DNA of 5,249 nt, taken from NCBI GenBank assembly GCA_021107975.1, contig JAIORT010000714.1:1-5249 (forward strand), read 5' to 3'. A program made the position numbers and the translations under genes. Shown in pieces: positions 1 through 5,249 of the stretch (positions within the stretch are counted from its first letter, which is position 1; the number at the start of each line of letters is the position of its first letter). The stretch comes from Bacteroidales bacterium (GTDB lineage: Bacteria; Bacteroidota; Bacteroidia; Bacteroidales; JAADJA01). The notes under the pieces were generated by a model. That model did not search any database. It had not been told where the DNA came from and saw only the letters and a list, made by a program, of their open reading frames with translations.

Positions 1-998
1 ATACGCTGCCCTCGCTTAACGCCATCAGGAAACACTATCCTGATGCACATATAACATGGCTGATTGAGGAAGCTGCTTCCAGTATTGTTGTAGGGCATGA
101 AGCCCTGAATCGTGTTATTATTTCAAAAAGAAAGCAATGGATAAAAAAAATTCTCGGGCCATCCTGCCTGAACAATATTAAAGAAGCATATCAATTTATA
201 AAAAAGCTGAGAGACACAGAATACGATTTAATAATTGATTTTCAAGGATTGCTAAAAAGCGGTATTCTTATAGCATTAGCCAGGGGAAAGCGGAAAACAG
301 GTTTCGATAAAGGCATGGAGCACATGGAGCATAGCTACATTTTTTTAAACGAGCGTATTCCTCCTGTAAGTATGGAAAACCACGCTCTTTTAAGGAATCT
401 GATGCTTATTAATGCCCTGGGAATCAAGTCAAAAGAGATTGAATATAAAATTCCTGTTTCCGATCATACCCGTAAATTTATAGATTCTATTTTGGAACGT
501 CACGGAATTAAAGGCCCCGGAATACTTGTCGCGATGAACCCGGTTGCAAAATGGGAAACAAAGCTATGGGATAATCGGAACTTCGCTTTGCTTGCCGACA
601 GGTTGATTGAAAAATACAATGCAAGCGTAATTTTTACCGGAAGTCAATCAGATAAAAGCACAATTAAAAATATAATGTCCTTTATGAGTAAAAAAGCAGT
701 AAATCTTGCAGGTAAAACAACGCTGAAAACACTTGCAGCACTTTATGAAAAAACAAGGTTTGTTATATCAACAGATACCGGCCCAATGCATATGGCGGCA
801 GCAGTTGGTACACCTGTAATAGCTCTTTTCGGGCCGACAGCTCCATGGAGAACCGGACCCTTCGGATCAGAACATAAAATTTTGAGATCAGGACTGGAAT
901 GCAGTCCCTGCTTTAAGCGACAGTGCAGTACAATCGACTGCATGAAGCAGATAAGCGTAGAGCAAGTACTGGATGCGGCAAATTCTATACTTTCGTAA
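1..998 (+). CDS. waaC: ADP-heptose:LPS heptosyltransferase I-like protein (GT9), 5' end missing
   Basis: This is a GT9 glycosyltransferase that transfers L-glycero-D-manno-heptose from ADP-heptose to the Kdo region of lipid A at the cytoplasmic face of the inner membrane, starting the LPS inner core. The frame is open from base 3, where it reads TLPSLNAIRKHYPDAHITWL; this is the usual second segment of the family, just after the N-terminal SSLGD-type loop, so only about 15-20 codons are missing on the left. Visible family marks are DFQGLLKSG (bases 237-263), the C-terminal nucleotide-sugar site TDTGPMHMAAAVGTPVIALFGPT (roughly 771-839) and a Cys-rich CSPCFKRQC near the end. An internal TTG at 249 could open an ORF but lies inside the conserved domain and is not the start. 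The DFQGLLKS motif favours WaaC over WaaF; the exact acceptor is inferred. The stop is TAA at 996-998, and the acyltransferase gene follows 59 bp later on the same strand. Confidence 0.9.
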   Translation, partial: TLPSLNAIRKHYPDAHITWLIEEAASSIVVGHEALNRVIISKRKQWIKKILGPSCLNNIKEAYQFIKKLRDTEYDLIIDFQGLLKSGILIALARGKRKTGFDKGMEHMEHSYIFLNERIPPVSMENHALLRNLMLINALGIKSKEIEYKIPVSDHTRKFIDSILERHGIKGPGILVAMNPVAKWETKLWDNRNFALLADRLIEKYNASVIFTGSQSDKSTIKNIMSFMSKKAVNLAGKTTLKTLAALYEKTRFVISTDTGPMHMAAAVGTPVIALFGPTAPWRTGPFGSEHKILRSGLECSPCFKRQCSTIDCMKQISVEQVLDAANSILS

Positions 999-1057
999 TA
1001 AAGGCATTTTTTTGTTAAAATATATGTCAAAAAATTAAAATACAGAACTGGTCGAAA

Positions 1058-2005
1058 ATGTCTAAACCCAAAGATTTTTCAAGCTCTATAAAAACTTTCA
1101 TTGTTGGTATCCCAAAAAAGTATATTGTCAAAACGGGAAATATATTAGGAAGTATTGCATACCTGCTTGATGCGCGTCACAGGAGAATTGCAAGGCGCAA
1201 TTTGCGATTTGCCTACCCTGAGTGGCCATTGGATAAGATAAATAAGCTCTCTATAAAAACGTTTCAAAACATGGGAATTACGGTTTTAGAAATTTGTCAA
1301 ATGACTTGTTTTTCAAAAGAAGATATTCTGCAAAAAGTTAGAATAAAAGGGAAAGAAAATCTTTTAAATACCATAAAAAGCCCCAAAGGCCTTATTATGA
1401 TCTCAGCTCACATAGGGAACTGGGAGATGGGCCATCTTTTTGTGTCAATTTATATACAAAAGTTACTGCTAGTTGTAGTGCAAAATCAGCCTGTTTTTAT
1501 TGAACTGATAATTCATAAGCTCAGAACAAGTACAGGTAATACCATTATCAGCAAAAAAGGAGCTATGATCAAACTGGTTCGGACATTACGCAAAGGTAAA
1601 ATGATAGGCTTATTAATCGACCAGGGGACTTCTCGTAGAGAAGGAGTTGATGTTACTTTTTTCGGCCACAAAACCAATGCCACATATGCAGCCTCTTTGC
1701 TGGCCGCAAGATACGATTGTCCGGTTCTGCCGGTTTATTGTATAAGGGAATCTGACGCAAAGTTGACAGTTGTTGTGGAGCCCCCATTAAAATTACATAA
1801 AACTGATGACATGCGTAGCGACTTGCAGACAAATACACAGATCATGACAGACTCTGTTGAAAAAATAATAAGACTTTATCCAGAGCAATGGTTATGGTTT
1901 CATAAACGATGGAAAAGGCACCACCCGGAACTTTATCCTGAAGATCTGGCCAGACGCCGGCGTCAAAGAGAAAAAAGAAAAGCTCGCGGTCCAAAAAAGC
2001 GATAA
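1058..2005 (+). CDS. lpxL: Lipid A biosynthesis late acyltransferase (LpxL/HtrB/LpxM family)
   Basis: This 315-residue protein has the usual length for the family that moves an acyl chain from acyl-ACP to a primary hydroxyacyl chain of Kdo2-lipid IVA (or the penta-acyl product) at the inner membrane. The catalytic HX4(D/E) motif is seen as H-IGNW-E at residues 118-123 (ISAHIGNWEMG). Downstream are the IDQG motif at 187-190 followed by VTFFG at 199-203, and the typical C-terminal block PEQWLWFHKRWK at 275-286. The N-terminal half has the RRNLRFAYPE-type segment (46-55) seen in LpxL proteins. The ATG at 1058 gives a normal N-terminus, although its Shine-Dalgarno is weak. The last 17 residues are almost all Arg/Lys, an unusually basic tail. 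The gene lies 59 bp after the heptosyltransferase gene with no evident terminator between them, so co-transcription is likely. LpxL versus LpxM specificity cannot be decided from sequence. Confidence 0.92.
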   Translation: MSKPKDFSSSIKTFIVGIPKKYIVKTGNILGSIAYLLDARHRRIARRNLRFAYPEWPLDKINKLSIKTFQNMGITVLEICQMTCFSKEDILQKVRIKGKENLLNTIKSPKGLIMISAHIGNWEMGHLFVSIYIQKLLLVVVQNQPVFIELIIHKLRTSTGNTIISKKGAMIKLVRTLRKGKMIGLLIDQGTSRREGVDVTFFGHKTNATYAASLLAARYDCPVLPVYCIRESDAKLTVVVEPPLKLHKTDDMRSDLQTNTQIMTDSVEKIIRLYPEQWLWFHKRWKRHHPELYPEDLARRRRQREKRKARGPKKR

Positions 2006-2060
2006 GGATAAGATAAAGATTTTTCTGCTACAAATATTAGACGGTAAGAGCCTGATTTTG

Positions 2061-2203
2061 GGTAGTCCTTACAAAGCAATGCAGGTTTGAGAATACCGCC
2101 TTGTATTACCATGCAAACACCTGATTTTGCGTTATGTGTTAACAAAAGCCATAATATGTAACTTATTGGAATTATTGACCCGCATTGTTTTGTAGGGACT
2201 ACC
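2061..2203. mobile_element. MITE-like element with 26-bp terminal inverted repeats
   Basis: The segment is bounded by near-perfect inverted repeats: the left arm (2061-2086) starts GGTAGTCC and the right arm (2178-2203) ends GGACTACC. The reverse complement of the left arm matches the right arm at 23 of 26 positions, and all three differences are transitions. The 143-bp total has no room for a transposase. The interior shows no convincing gene, although one minus-strand frame is open across it. A possible 5-bp target duplication, ATTTT, lies at 2055-2059 and 2206-2210 if the element includes one extra base on the left and two on the right. A 10-bp direct repeat CCTGATTTTG occurs just outside the left arm (2051-2060) and inside the element (2120-2129). 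This fits a non-autonomous element made from the two ends of a DDE-type insertion sequence; the parent family is not recognised. The loop is too long for a simple terminator. Confidence 0.75.
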
Positions 2204-2237
2204 AAATTTTATTAAAAATAATAAATATTTAATAATA

Positions 2238-2265
2238 GGAGTGTTGAAAAGCACTTCATTTTTTT
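2238..2265 (+). terminator. Probable intrinsic terminator after the LPS gene pair and MITE
   Basis: A 7-bp stem forms between 2238-2244 and 2251-2257 (GGAGTGT with GCACTTC, including two G-T pairs) around a 6-base loop TGAAAA. It is followed by one A and seven T at 2259-2265. The form is right for a Rho-independent terminator on the plus strand, but the stem is short and weak. It would end transcription from the heptosyltransferase-acyltransferase pair before the next promoter. Confidence 0.5.
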
Positions 2266-2281
2266 CAATAAATTCAAAGGG

Positions 2282-2309
2282 TTGGCGTCAAGGGTATTTT
2301 TATTATAAT
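2282..2309 (+). promoter_or_regulatory. Candidate sigma-70 promoter for the 2376 glycosyltransferase gene
   Basis: TTGGCG (2282-2287, 4/6 match to TTGACA) is followed after 16 bp by a perfect TATAAT (2304-2309). The expected transcription start is near 2316, about 60 bp upstream of the ATG at 2376. It lies just downstream of the probable terminator, so the glycosyltransferase gene appears to be its own transcription unit. The region is AT-rich, so chance -10 matches are common; spacing and position raise the likelihood. Confidence 0.45.
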
Positions 2310-2375
2310 TTGTTGATTTTATTAAGAAAACACCAATATATTTCTAAATATTACTTTTATTGACTTGGTTGCCAT

Positions 2376-3287
2376 ATGACTAATTATCCTAAGGTTGCAG
2401 TAATAATTCCAACGTATAATCGGTATCCCGTCATATGCCGAGCGATTGATTCAGTTTTTATCCAATCATATTCAAATATCGACTGTTTGGTTATTGACGA
2501 TGGTTCAACTGATAATACCGCCCAGCTCTTAAAAGATAAATATAGTTCCAGTATTCATATTTATAGAAACAAAAGCAATAAAGAGAAAGCCTATAGTCGT
2601 AATCGTGGTGTAAAGGAGACTGATGCAGAGTACATATGTTTCTTAGATTCAGACGATACTTTGACAAAAAATTCGATAGAGAGAAGGCTATATTCCCTGT
2701 TAAGCTGCAGTGAATCCTGTAGCGCTTCATTTGGGATCCGATTGGATGCATCATATAATAACAATGCAATAGATAGATATCGCAACATTATGAAATCAGG
2801 AGATATCCTTTCACTGGATCAATATTTAAGTGATAAAAAATGGCTTAGTACTAACAGTTTTCTTATATCCAGGAACTTAATGCTAACATACGGAATGTAT
2901 AATGAAAAGTTAGCCAATAATGAAGATGTAGAACTTTTTATCCGACTGCTAACAAGAATAGAATTCTGCTTTTGTGGAACAGCAGTTACAAGAATTTTTG
3001 ATGATGCAAAAAATCGTGCACGAAATAACTTTGACAAGATCATTAAGCATGGAACAATGTTTTCTGAAATATTAGAAAACAACCATTCCATTGCTAAAAA
3101 AATAGAAAAATGGATGCCATCTATAAAGAAGGAAGAATACGCTGAATTACTAGGTGCTTTATATCATAGTGGACGATACAAGGAATTTCGTAAGATGTTC
3201 AATAAAGGATTAAATCGTGATCTGACACCAAAAACAGTCAAGTTTTATAAAAGGTACGCTTTGTCATACCTGAGAGCCACGTTCTGA
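2376..3287 (+). CDS. Family 2 glycosyltransferase (GT-A fold); 3' end abuts a transposase relic
   Basis: This 303-residue protein should transfer a sugar from an NDP-sugar donor to a glycan or lipid-linked acceptor in the cytoplasm. Residues 7-16 (VAVIIPTYNR) are the first GT-A strand and donor loop, DDGSTD is at 41-46, SRNRG at 74-78, and the metal-binding DxD-type motif is DSDD at 91-94. NEDVELFIRL at 182-191 supplies the ED pair that usually holds the catalytic base of inverting GT2 enzymes. No transmembrane segment is evident. The start ATG at 2376 sits just before the conserved first strand; no clear Shine-Dalgarno precedes it. Base composition is strongly AT-rich. The stop TGA at 3285-3287 lies inside sequence that, in another frame, matches the tnpA relic that follows, so the final few residues (around RATF) may be supplied by inserted DNA rather than be ancestral. 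Substrate is unknown. Confidence 0.9.
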   Translation: MTNYPKVAVIIPTYNRYPVICRAIDSVFIQSYSNIDCLVIDDGSTDNTAQLLKDKYSSSIHIYRNKSNKEKAYSRNRGVKETDAEYICFLDSDDTLTKNSIERRLYSLLSCSESCSASFGIRLDASYNNNAIDRYRNIMKSGDILSLDQYLSDKKWLSTNSFLISRNLMLTYGMYNEKLANNEDVELFIRLLTRIEFCFCGTAVTRIFDDAKNRARNNFDKIIKHGTMFSEILENNHSIAKKIEKWMPSIKKEEYAELLGALYHSGRYKEFRKMFNKGLNRDLTPKTVKFYKRYALSYLRATF

Positions 3288-3583
3288 TAAGCGCGCCATC
3301 TTATCTATCCCCTGCATAAATAATGCATTATCTAAGAGGAAAAAGTTCCTACCGGCTGCAGTGAAAATTTGCAAAGCTTCGTAAACGATATTGGGGTCGG
3401 CACCTGTGGTCTCGTAGGTACTTTGGAGCATCAGTTGGTGCAGTTAATGAGACCCAGATTAAACAATACATTGATGACCAATCTGATGATGCCGGCTTCT
3501 TCAAAATATGCGATGAACATGAGCCAGAAGATACAGAGCTTTAGCCGGATTCATCCGAAAATTCATATGACTTCAAGTCTTAA
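3278..3583 (+). pseudogene. tnpA: IS200/IS605-type Y1 transposase (tnpA) relic, 5' truncated, in-frame stops
   Basis: Read in the frame of base 3278, the DNA gives consecutive TnpA-like blocks: HVLISAPSYLSPA (3278-3316), a TAA stop, IMHYLRGKSSYRLQ (3320-3361), a TGA stop (3362-3364), KFAKLRKRYWGRHLW and SRRYFGASVGAVNE, then IKQYIDDQ, FFKICDEHEPEDTEL and a TAG at 3542-3544. The frame continues as PDSSENSYDFKS to TAA at 3581-3583. IS200/IS605 TnpA is a small single-strand DNA transposase of about 140-150 residues. The HVLISAP block aligns with the HUH motif (usually DHVHLLIS) and seems to have lost one His. YIDDQ carries the expected nucleophilic Tyr (codon 3467-3469). The N-terminal third is absent and at least two stops interrupt the conserved domain, so no active enzyme can be made. 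The alignment is by eye from family knowledge. An 85-codon ORF in another frame (3369-3626) is not the gene. Confidence 0.85.
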
Positions 3584-3623
3584 TGAGCGTTTACCTTCTA
3601 AACAACCTAACGGCTTTAGCCGG
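3538..3623 (+). repeat. 11-bp direct repeat with palindrome downstream of the tnpA relic
   Basis: GCTTTAGCCGG occurs at 3538-3548 and again at 3613-3623. The second copy is part of a perfect palindrome CGGCT-TT-AGCCG at 3611-3622. Elements of the IS200/IS605 family carry small subterminal hairpins recognised by TnpA near each end, so the palindrome could mark the right end of the decayed element. No cleavage site or right boundary could be assigned. Confidence 0.45.
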
Positions 3624-3809
3624 TAAGTCATTGAGTATCTGAAAAACTATATAATAAAGAACGACCACATCAATCTCTGAATTATAAGCTTCCTTGCGTG
3701 GTCTATCCTGCAATTTAAAATAAAGAATCGCTTCGCCCAGCTATGTTCATTGATTTTTTAAGTATAAATGGGACAGGTAAAAGTAGTAAAAACTGGCAAA
3801 TTTTTTTAT
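3624..3809. other. Gene-free spacer with an inverted repeat between convergent genes
   Basis: No gene is supported here. The one structure that stands out is a 6-bp inverted repeat GACCAC (3663-3668) and GTGGTC (3698-3703) around a 29-base interval. Together with 3288-3623 this forms the roughly 520-bp convergent interval between the two GT2 genes. Short T- or A-runs near 3801-3807 are not backed by a clear GC-rich stem, so no terminator is called for either strand. Confidence 0.35.
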
Positions 3810-4808
3810 TCAAAAATCCACCTTAATTTTGTTCTTTTTTTGTCTTGACAATGGGAAGTACCTTAGTCGCCAATACCAAGCCCAGATTAAGCTTCTCGTA
3901 GATTCGATAAATTTCTTGTTACGTTTTGCAAGAATGGCCTGTTTTCGGTAACTAGCGCTGTAGGCTCGCCTTTTTATCTGTTCCAATTTAGTATCACTGG
4001 ATGATTTGTTGAATACGGCATCAAAGACCTGTCTGTGTTCCTCGCATACTTTTCTCCAAGCTGTGTTGGTTTTCGTGCCCTTCCATTCCCGATTATTGGA
4101 CAAGACTTTGTTGGTTCCTCTAAAATGTTCAGGTTCGTAATAGAGCCCAATACGAATCCAGTATTCCCAATCCATTACAAGGTGGAGCTGGGTATTCAGA
4201 TAACCTACATCATCCAGTACTCTCCTTCTCAAGAAGATAGACGGCTGCATCGGTACCCCCCCACTTCGTTTCAGCATGGCATATGGATCTAACCCCTTAA
4301 ATACTTTGCCGGCAATGTTCGCCGTGCCAGAAACATTAAACGTGTTCCCTGCTCCACCCACTAGGACAACGTTCTGTTGGTCCCCAAAAATTTCTGCGAC
4401 AGTCAAAAGTGCCTCTGGACGGTATGTATCGTCAGAATTCAGCCACGCCAGAATCACCCCGGTGCTTTTTCTCCAACCTTTGTTGATGGCATCTGATTGC
4501 CCCCCATCTGGTTTGCTCACCCAATAAGTGAGCCAAGGTTCATACTTATGTATGATACTCAAAGTTTTATCCGTTGATCCCCCATCCATTATGATATACT
4601 CTATATTGGGATATCCTTGAAGCAGAACAGACCGAATAGTTTCTTCAAGGAATTGTCCCTGATTATAGCTTGGGGTAACGATACTTATTATCGGCCACCC
4701 AGATCCATTGGGCATTTTTTCGGGGAACCCGGGGCCTCCTTCAGTCCATGGCCAACCGGTCCTATGCGGAGGGGGTGGGGGAAGTTCGTTTAGGTTTGGA
4801 CAGAGCAT
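3810..4808 (-). CDS. Family 2 glycosyltransferase with proline-rich N-terminus
   Basis: This 332-residue GT2 enzyme should use an NDP-sugar to extend a surface glycan on the cytoplasmic side. After a short lead containing PPPPP (10-14) and GWPWTEG (18-24), a lead that I associate with one GT2 subgroup, the GT-A core runs ISIVTPSYNQG (41-51), DGGSTD (75-80), GGQSDAINKG (102-111) and the DxD-type NSDD (124-127). QPSIFLRR (188-195) and MDWEYWIRI (212-220) form the acceptor and catalytic-base region. The C-terminal 60-70 residues are very basic and contain a Trp/Tyr-rich stretch (LIWAWYWRLRYF), possibly a membrane-surface anchor. The ATG at 4808-4806 overlaps the stop of a 24-codon ORF upstream as TAATG, which suggests translational coupling; its own Shine-Dalgarno is poor. 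The gene is visibly richer in G+C than the GT2 gene at 2376, hinting at a different origin. Donor and acceptor are not predictable. Confidence 0.93.
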   Translation of the reverse strand: MLCPNLNELPPPPPHRTGWPWTEGGPGFPEKMPNGSGWPIISIVTPSYNQGQFLEETIRSVLLQGYPNIEYIIMDGGSTDKTLSIIHKYEPWLTYWVSKPDGGQSDAINKGWRKSTGVILAWLNSDDTYRPEALLTVAEIFGDQQNVVLVGGAGNTFNVSGTANIAGKVFKGLDPYAMLKRSGGVPMQPSIFLRRRVLDDVGYLNTQLHLVMDWEYWIRIGLYYEPEHFRGTNKVLSNNREWKGTKTNTAWRKVCEEHRQVFDAVFNKSSSDTKLEQIKRRAYSASYRKQAILAKRNKKFIESTRSLIWAWYWRLRYFPLSRQKKNKIKVDF

Positions 4809-4882
4809 TATGATCTCTTGCTGAGAGGAAAATCCCAGGGATCGAAAATGTTAAGCTGATTCGGATTTTTCACTTTGATCAT
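4808..4882 (-). CDS. 24-codon small ORF, start-stop coupled to the downstream GT2 gene
   Basis: On the minus strand an ATG (4882-4880) opens a 24-residue ORF beginning MIKVKNPNQLNIFDPWDF and ending in TAA at 4810-4808, which shares one base with the GT2 start. A strong Shine-Dalgarno precedes it. The sequence NQLNIFDPWDF resembles, from memory, the N-termini of some DDE transposases that read FDPWxxLxPKRR, so it may be the cut-off head of an insertion-sequence transposase now serving as a leader that brings ribosomes to the GT2 start. It may equally be a small leader peptide with no homologue. It is not recognised with certainty. Confidence 0.4.
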   Translation of the reverse strand: MIKVKNPNQLNIFDPWDFPLSKRS

Positions 4883-4889
4883 GATTTTG

Positions 4890-4894
4890 TCCTT
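4890..4894 (-). promoter_or_regulatory. Strong ribosome binding site for the 24-codon ORF
   Basis: The minus strand reads AAGGA at 4894-4890, seven bases before the ATG at 4882. It is the best Shine-Dalgarno that I can see in this window. Its match to the small ORF rather than to the GT2 start supports ribosome loading at the small ORF and coupling into the GT2 gene. Confidence 0.5.
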
Positions 4895-4974
4895 AACCTT
4901 CTGATTATTTACATATTTTCGTATCATATAGCAGAAGATTAAGAAGTATTTTCAATTAGATAGGTATTTTTTGA

Positions 4975-5063
4975 GTCTCGTAATTATTTGATTATACATC
5001 ATTTTTTGATCTACCGGAACTTATTGAGAAGTTACTTTTTTGATTTTTGACTTTTTACGAGAC
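4975..5063. repeat. Inverted repeat GTCTCGTAA / TTACGAGAC, possible short palindromic element
   Basis: A perfect 9-bp inverted repeat, 4975-4983 against 5055-5063, encloses 71 bp of AT-rich DNA. Inside it are a smaller stem AACTT...AAGTT (around 5018-5034) and two copies of TTTTTTGAT. The outer motif resembles TTTTTACGA-GACCATCA-type repeats that I associate with deltaproteobacterial genomes, which suggests a small MITE-like dispersed repeat; this association is from memory. No coding content is seen. Confidence 0.4.
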
Positions 5064-5079
5064 CATCAATAGTCAATTA

Positions 5080-5098
5080 CCACCGCCAGGGGCGGTGG
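5080..5098. repeat. GC-rich perfect hairpin, 8-bp stem
   Basis: CCACCGCC (5080-5087) and GGCGGTGG (5091-5098) pair perfectly around the 3-base loop AGG. It is the most stable small hairpin in the window and stands out against the AT-rich surroundings. Neither strand has a T-run after it, so it is not a standard intrinsic terminator. The shape fits an IS200/IS605-type end hairpin or a REP-like palindrome, but no neighbouring transposase or boundary is visible in this flank. Confidence 0.6.
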
Positions 5099-5160
5099 CT
5101 TACAAATTATCAGGAATTCCCGTCTTCAGCTCTGAGGTTTGAAAACAGTATATTGTGGAC

Positions 5161-5188
5161 TTTGTGTTTCGTAAACTTTTAACACAAA
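5161..5188. repeat. 8-bp inverted repeat in the gene-free right flank
   Basis: TTTGTGTT (5161-5168) and AACACAAA (5181-5188) are perfect inverse copies separated by 12 bases. It could be an operator-like site or chance in AT-rich DNA. The surrounding 5099-5249 holds no supported gene; an ATG at 5190 opens only 18 codons. Confidence 0.3.
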
Positions 5189-5249
5189 AATGGCCAAAAA
5201 TCTTCTTATTGTTGGGCTTTTAAATAAGAAATTTCACTTTTTTTAAAAA

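Noticed and set aside
743..1030. Minus-strand ORF antisense to the heptosyltransferase 3' end
   Set aside because: It is the shadow of a strongly conserved GT9 domain, with no motif of its own.
1963..2205. 80-codon minus-strand ORF across the MITE-like element and the end of the acyltransferase gene
   Set aside because: It begins inside the terminal inverted repeat and ends antisense to lpxL; it reads as a chance open frame through repeat DNA.
3313..3327. TGCAT...ATGCA hairpin just after the 2376 glycosyltransferase gene, considered as a terminator
   Set aside because: The stem is 5 bp, AT-containing and has no T-run after it; it lies within tnpA-like coding sequence.
3369..3626. 85-codon plus-strand ORF in the convergent spacer
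   Set aside because: It starts at a non-ATG codon, has no family features, and overlaps the tnpA relic whose recognisable reading lies in a different frame.
3768..3778. GGGACAGGT-like motif, similar to repeats seen near some REP-associated transposases
   Set aside because: Only one copy is present and no inverted partner was found, so it cannot be distinguished from chance.
4035..4527. Two overlapping plus-strand ORFs antisense to the minus-strand GT2 gene
   Set aside because: The minus strand encodes clear GT2 motifs throughout this stretch, and the plus-strand products show no family features.
5190..5246. 18-codon ORF starting MAKNLLIVG near the right edge
   Set aside because: Too short, lacks a convincing Shine-Dalgarno and stops before the window ends.
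1..5249. CRISPR array, tRNA or rRNA genes
   Set aside because: No regularly spaced repeats and no cloverleaf or rRNA-like segments were seen on either strand.

Overview
The window looks like part of a Gram-negative surface-polysaccharide locus. Two genes belong to lipid A and LPS core assembly: a GT9 ADP-heptose heptosyltransferase and an LpxL/HtrB-type lipid A acyltransferase. Two more encode GT2 glycosyltransferases. The DNA is AT-rich and the intergenic spaces are full of decayed mobile DNA. Protein style and repeat content remind me of Desulfobacterota (sulfate-reducer-like) genomes, but that is inference; the sequence itself only shows an LPS-bearing bacterium.

Layout: (1) 1-998 (+), the 3' part of a heptosyltransferase I-like gene that runs off the left edge. 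(2) 1058-2005 (+), a lipid A late acyltransferase, 59 bp downstream and probably in the same transcript. (3) 2006-2375, a gene-free spacer holding a 143-bp MITE-like element with 26-bp terminal inverted repeats (23/26 matching), then a likely intrinsic terminator, then a TTGGCG-N16-TATAAT promoter. (4) 2376-3287 (+), a GT2 glycosyltransferase. (5) about 3278-3583 (+), the eroded 3' portion of an IS200/IS605-type Y1 transposase (tnpA) with in-frame stops; it overlaps the last codons of the GT2 gene. (6) 3584-3809, a spacer with a small palindrome, an 11-bp direct repeat and a longer inverted repeat. (7) 3810-4808 (-), a second, less AT-rich GT2 glycosyltransferase facing the others. (8) 4808-4882 (-), a 24-codon ORF with a good Shine-Dalgarno whose stop overlaps the start of that glycosyltransferase (TAATG). 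(9) 4883-5249, an AT-rich flank with three inverted repeats and no convincing further gene.

How the genes fit together: the heptosyltransferase adds the first inner-core heptose to Kdo2-lipid A, and the acyltransferase adds a secondary acyl chain to the same molecule. The GT2 enzymes probably build outer-core, O-antigen or other exported glycans; their donors and acceptors cannot be read from sequence. I see no clear sign of a wholly new defence or mobile system. The observations most worth checking are the MITE-like element, the tnpA relic running into a glycosyltransferase 3' end, and the small coupled ORF upstream of the second GT2 gene.
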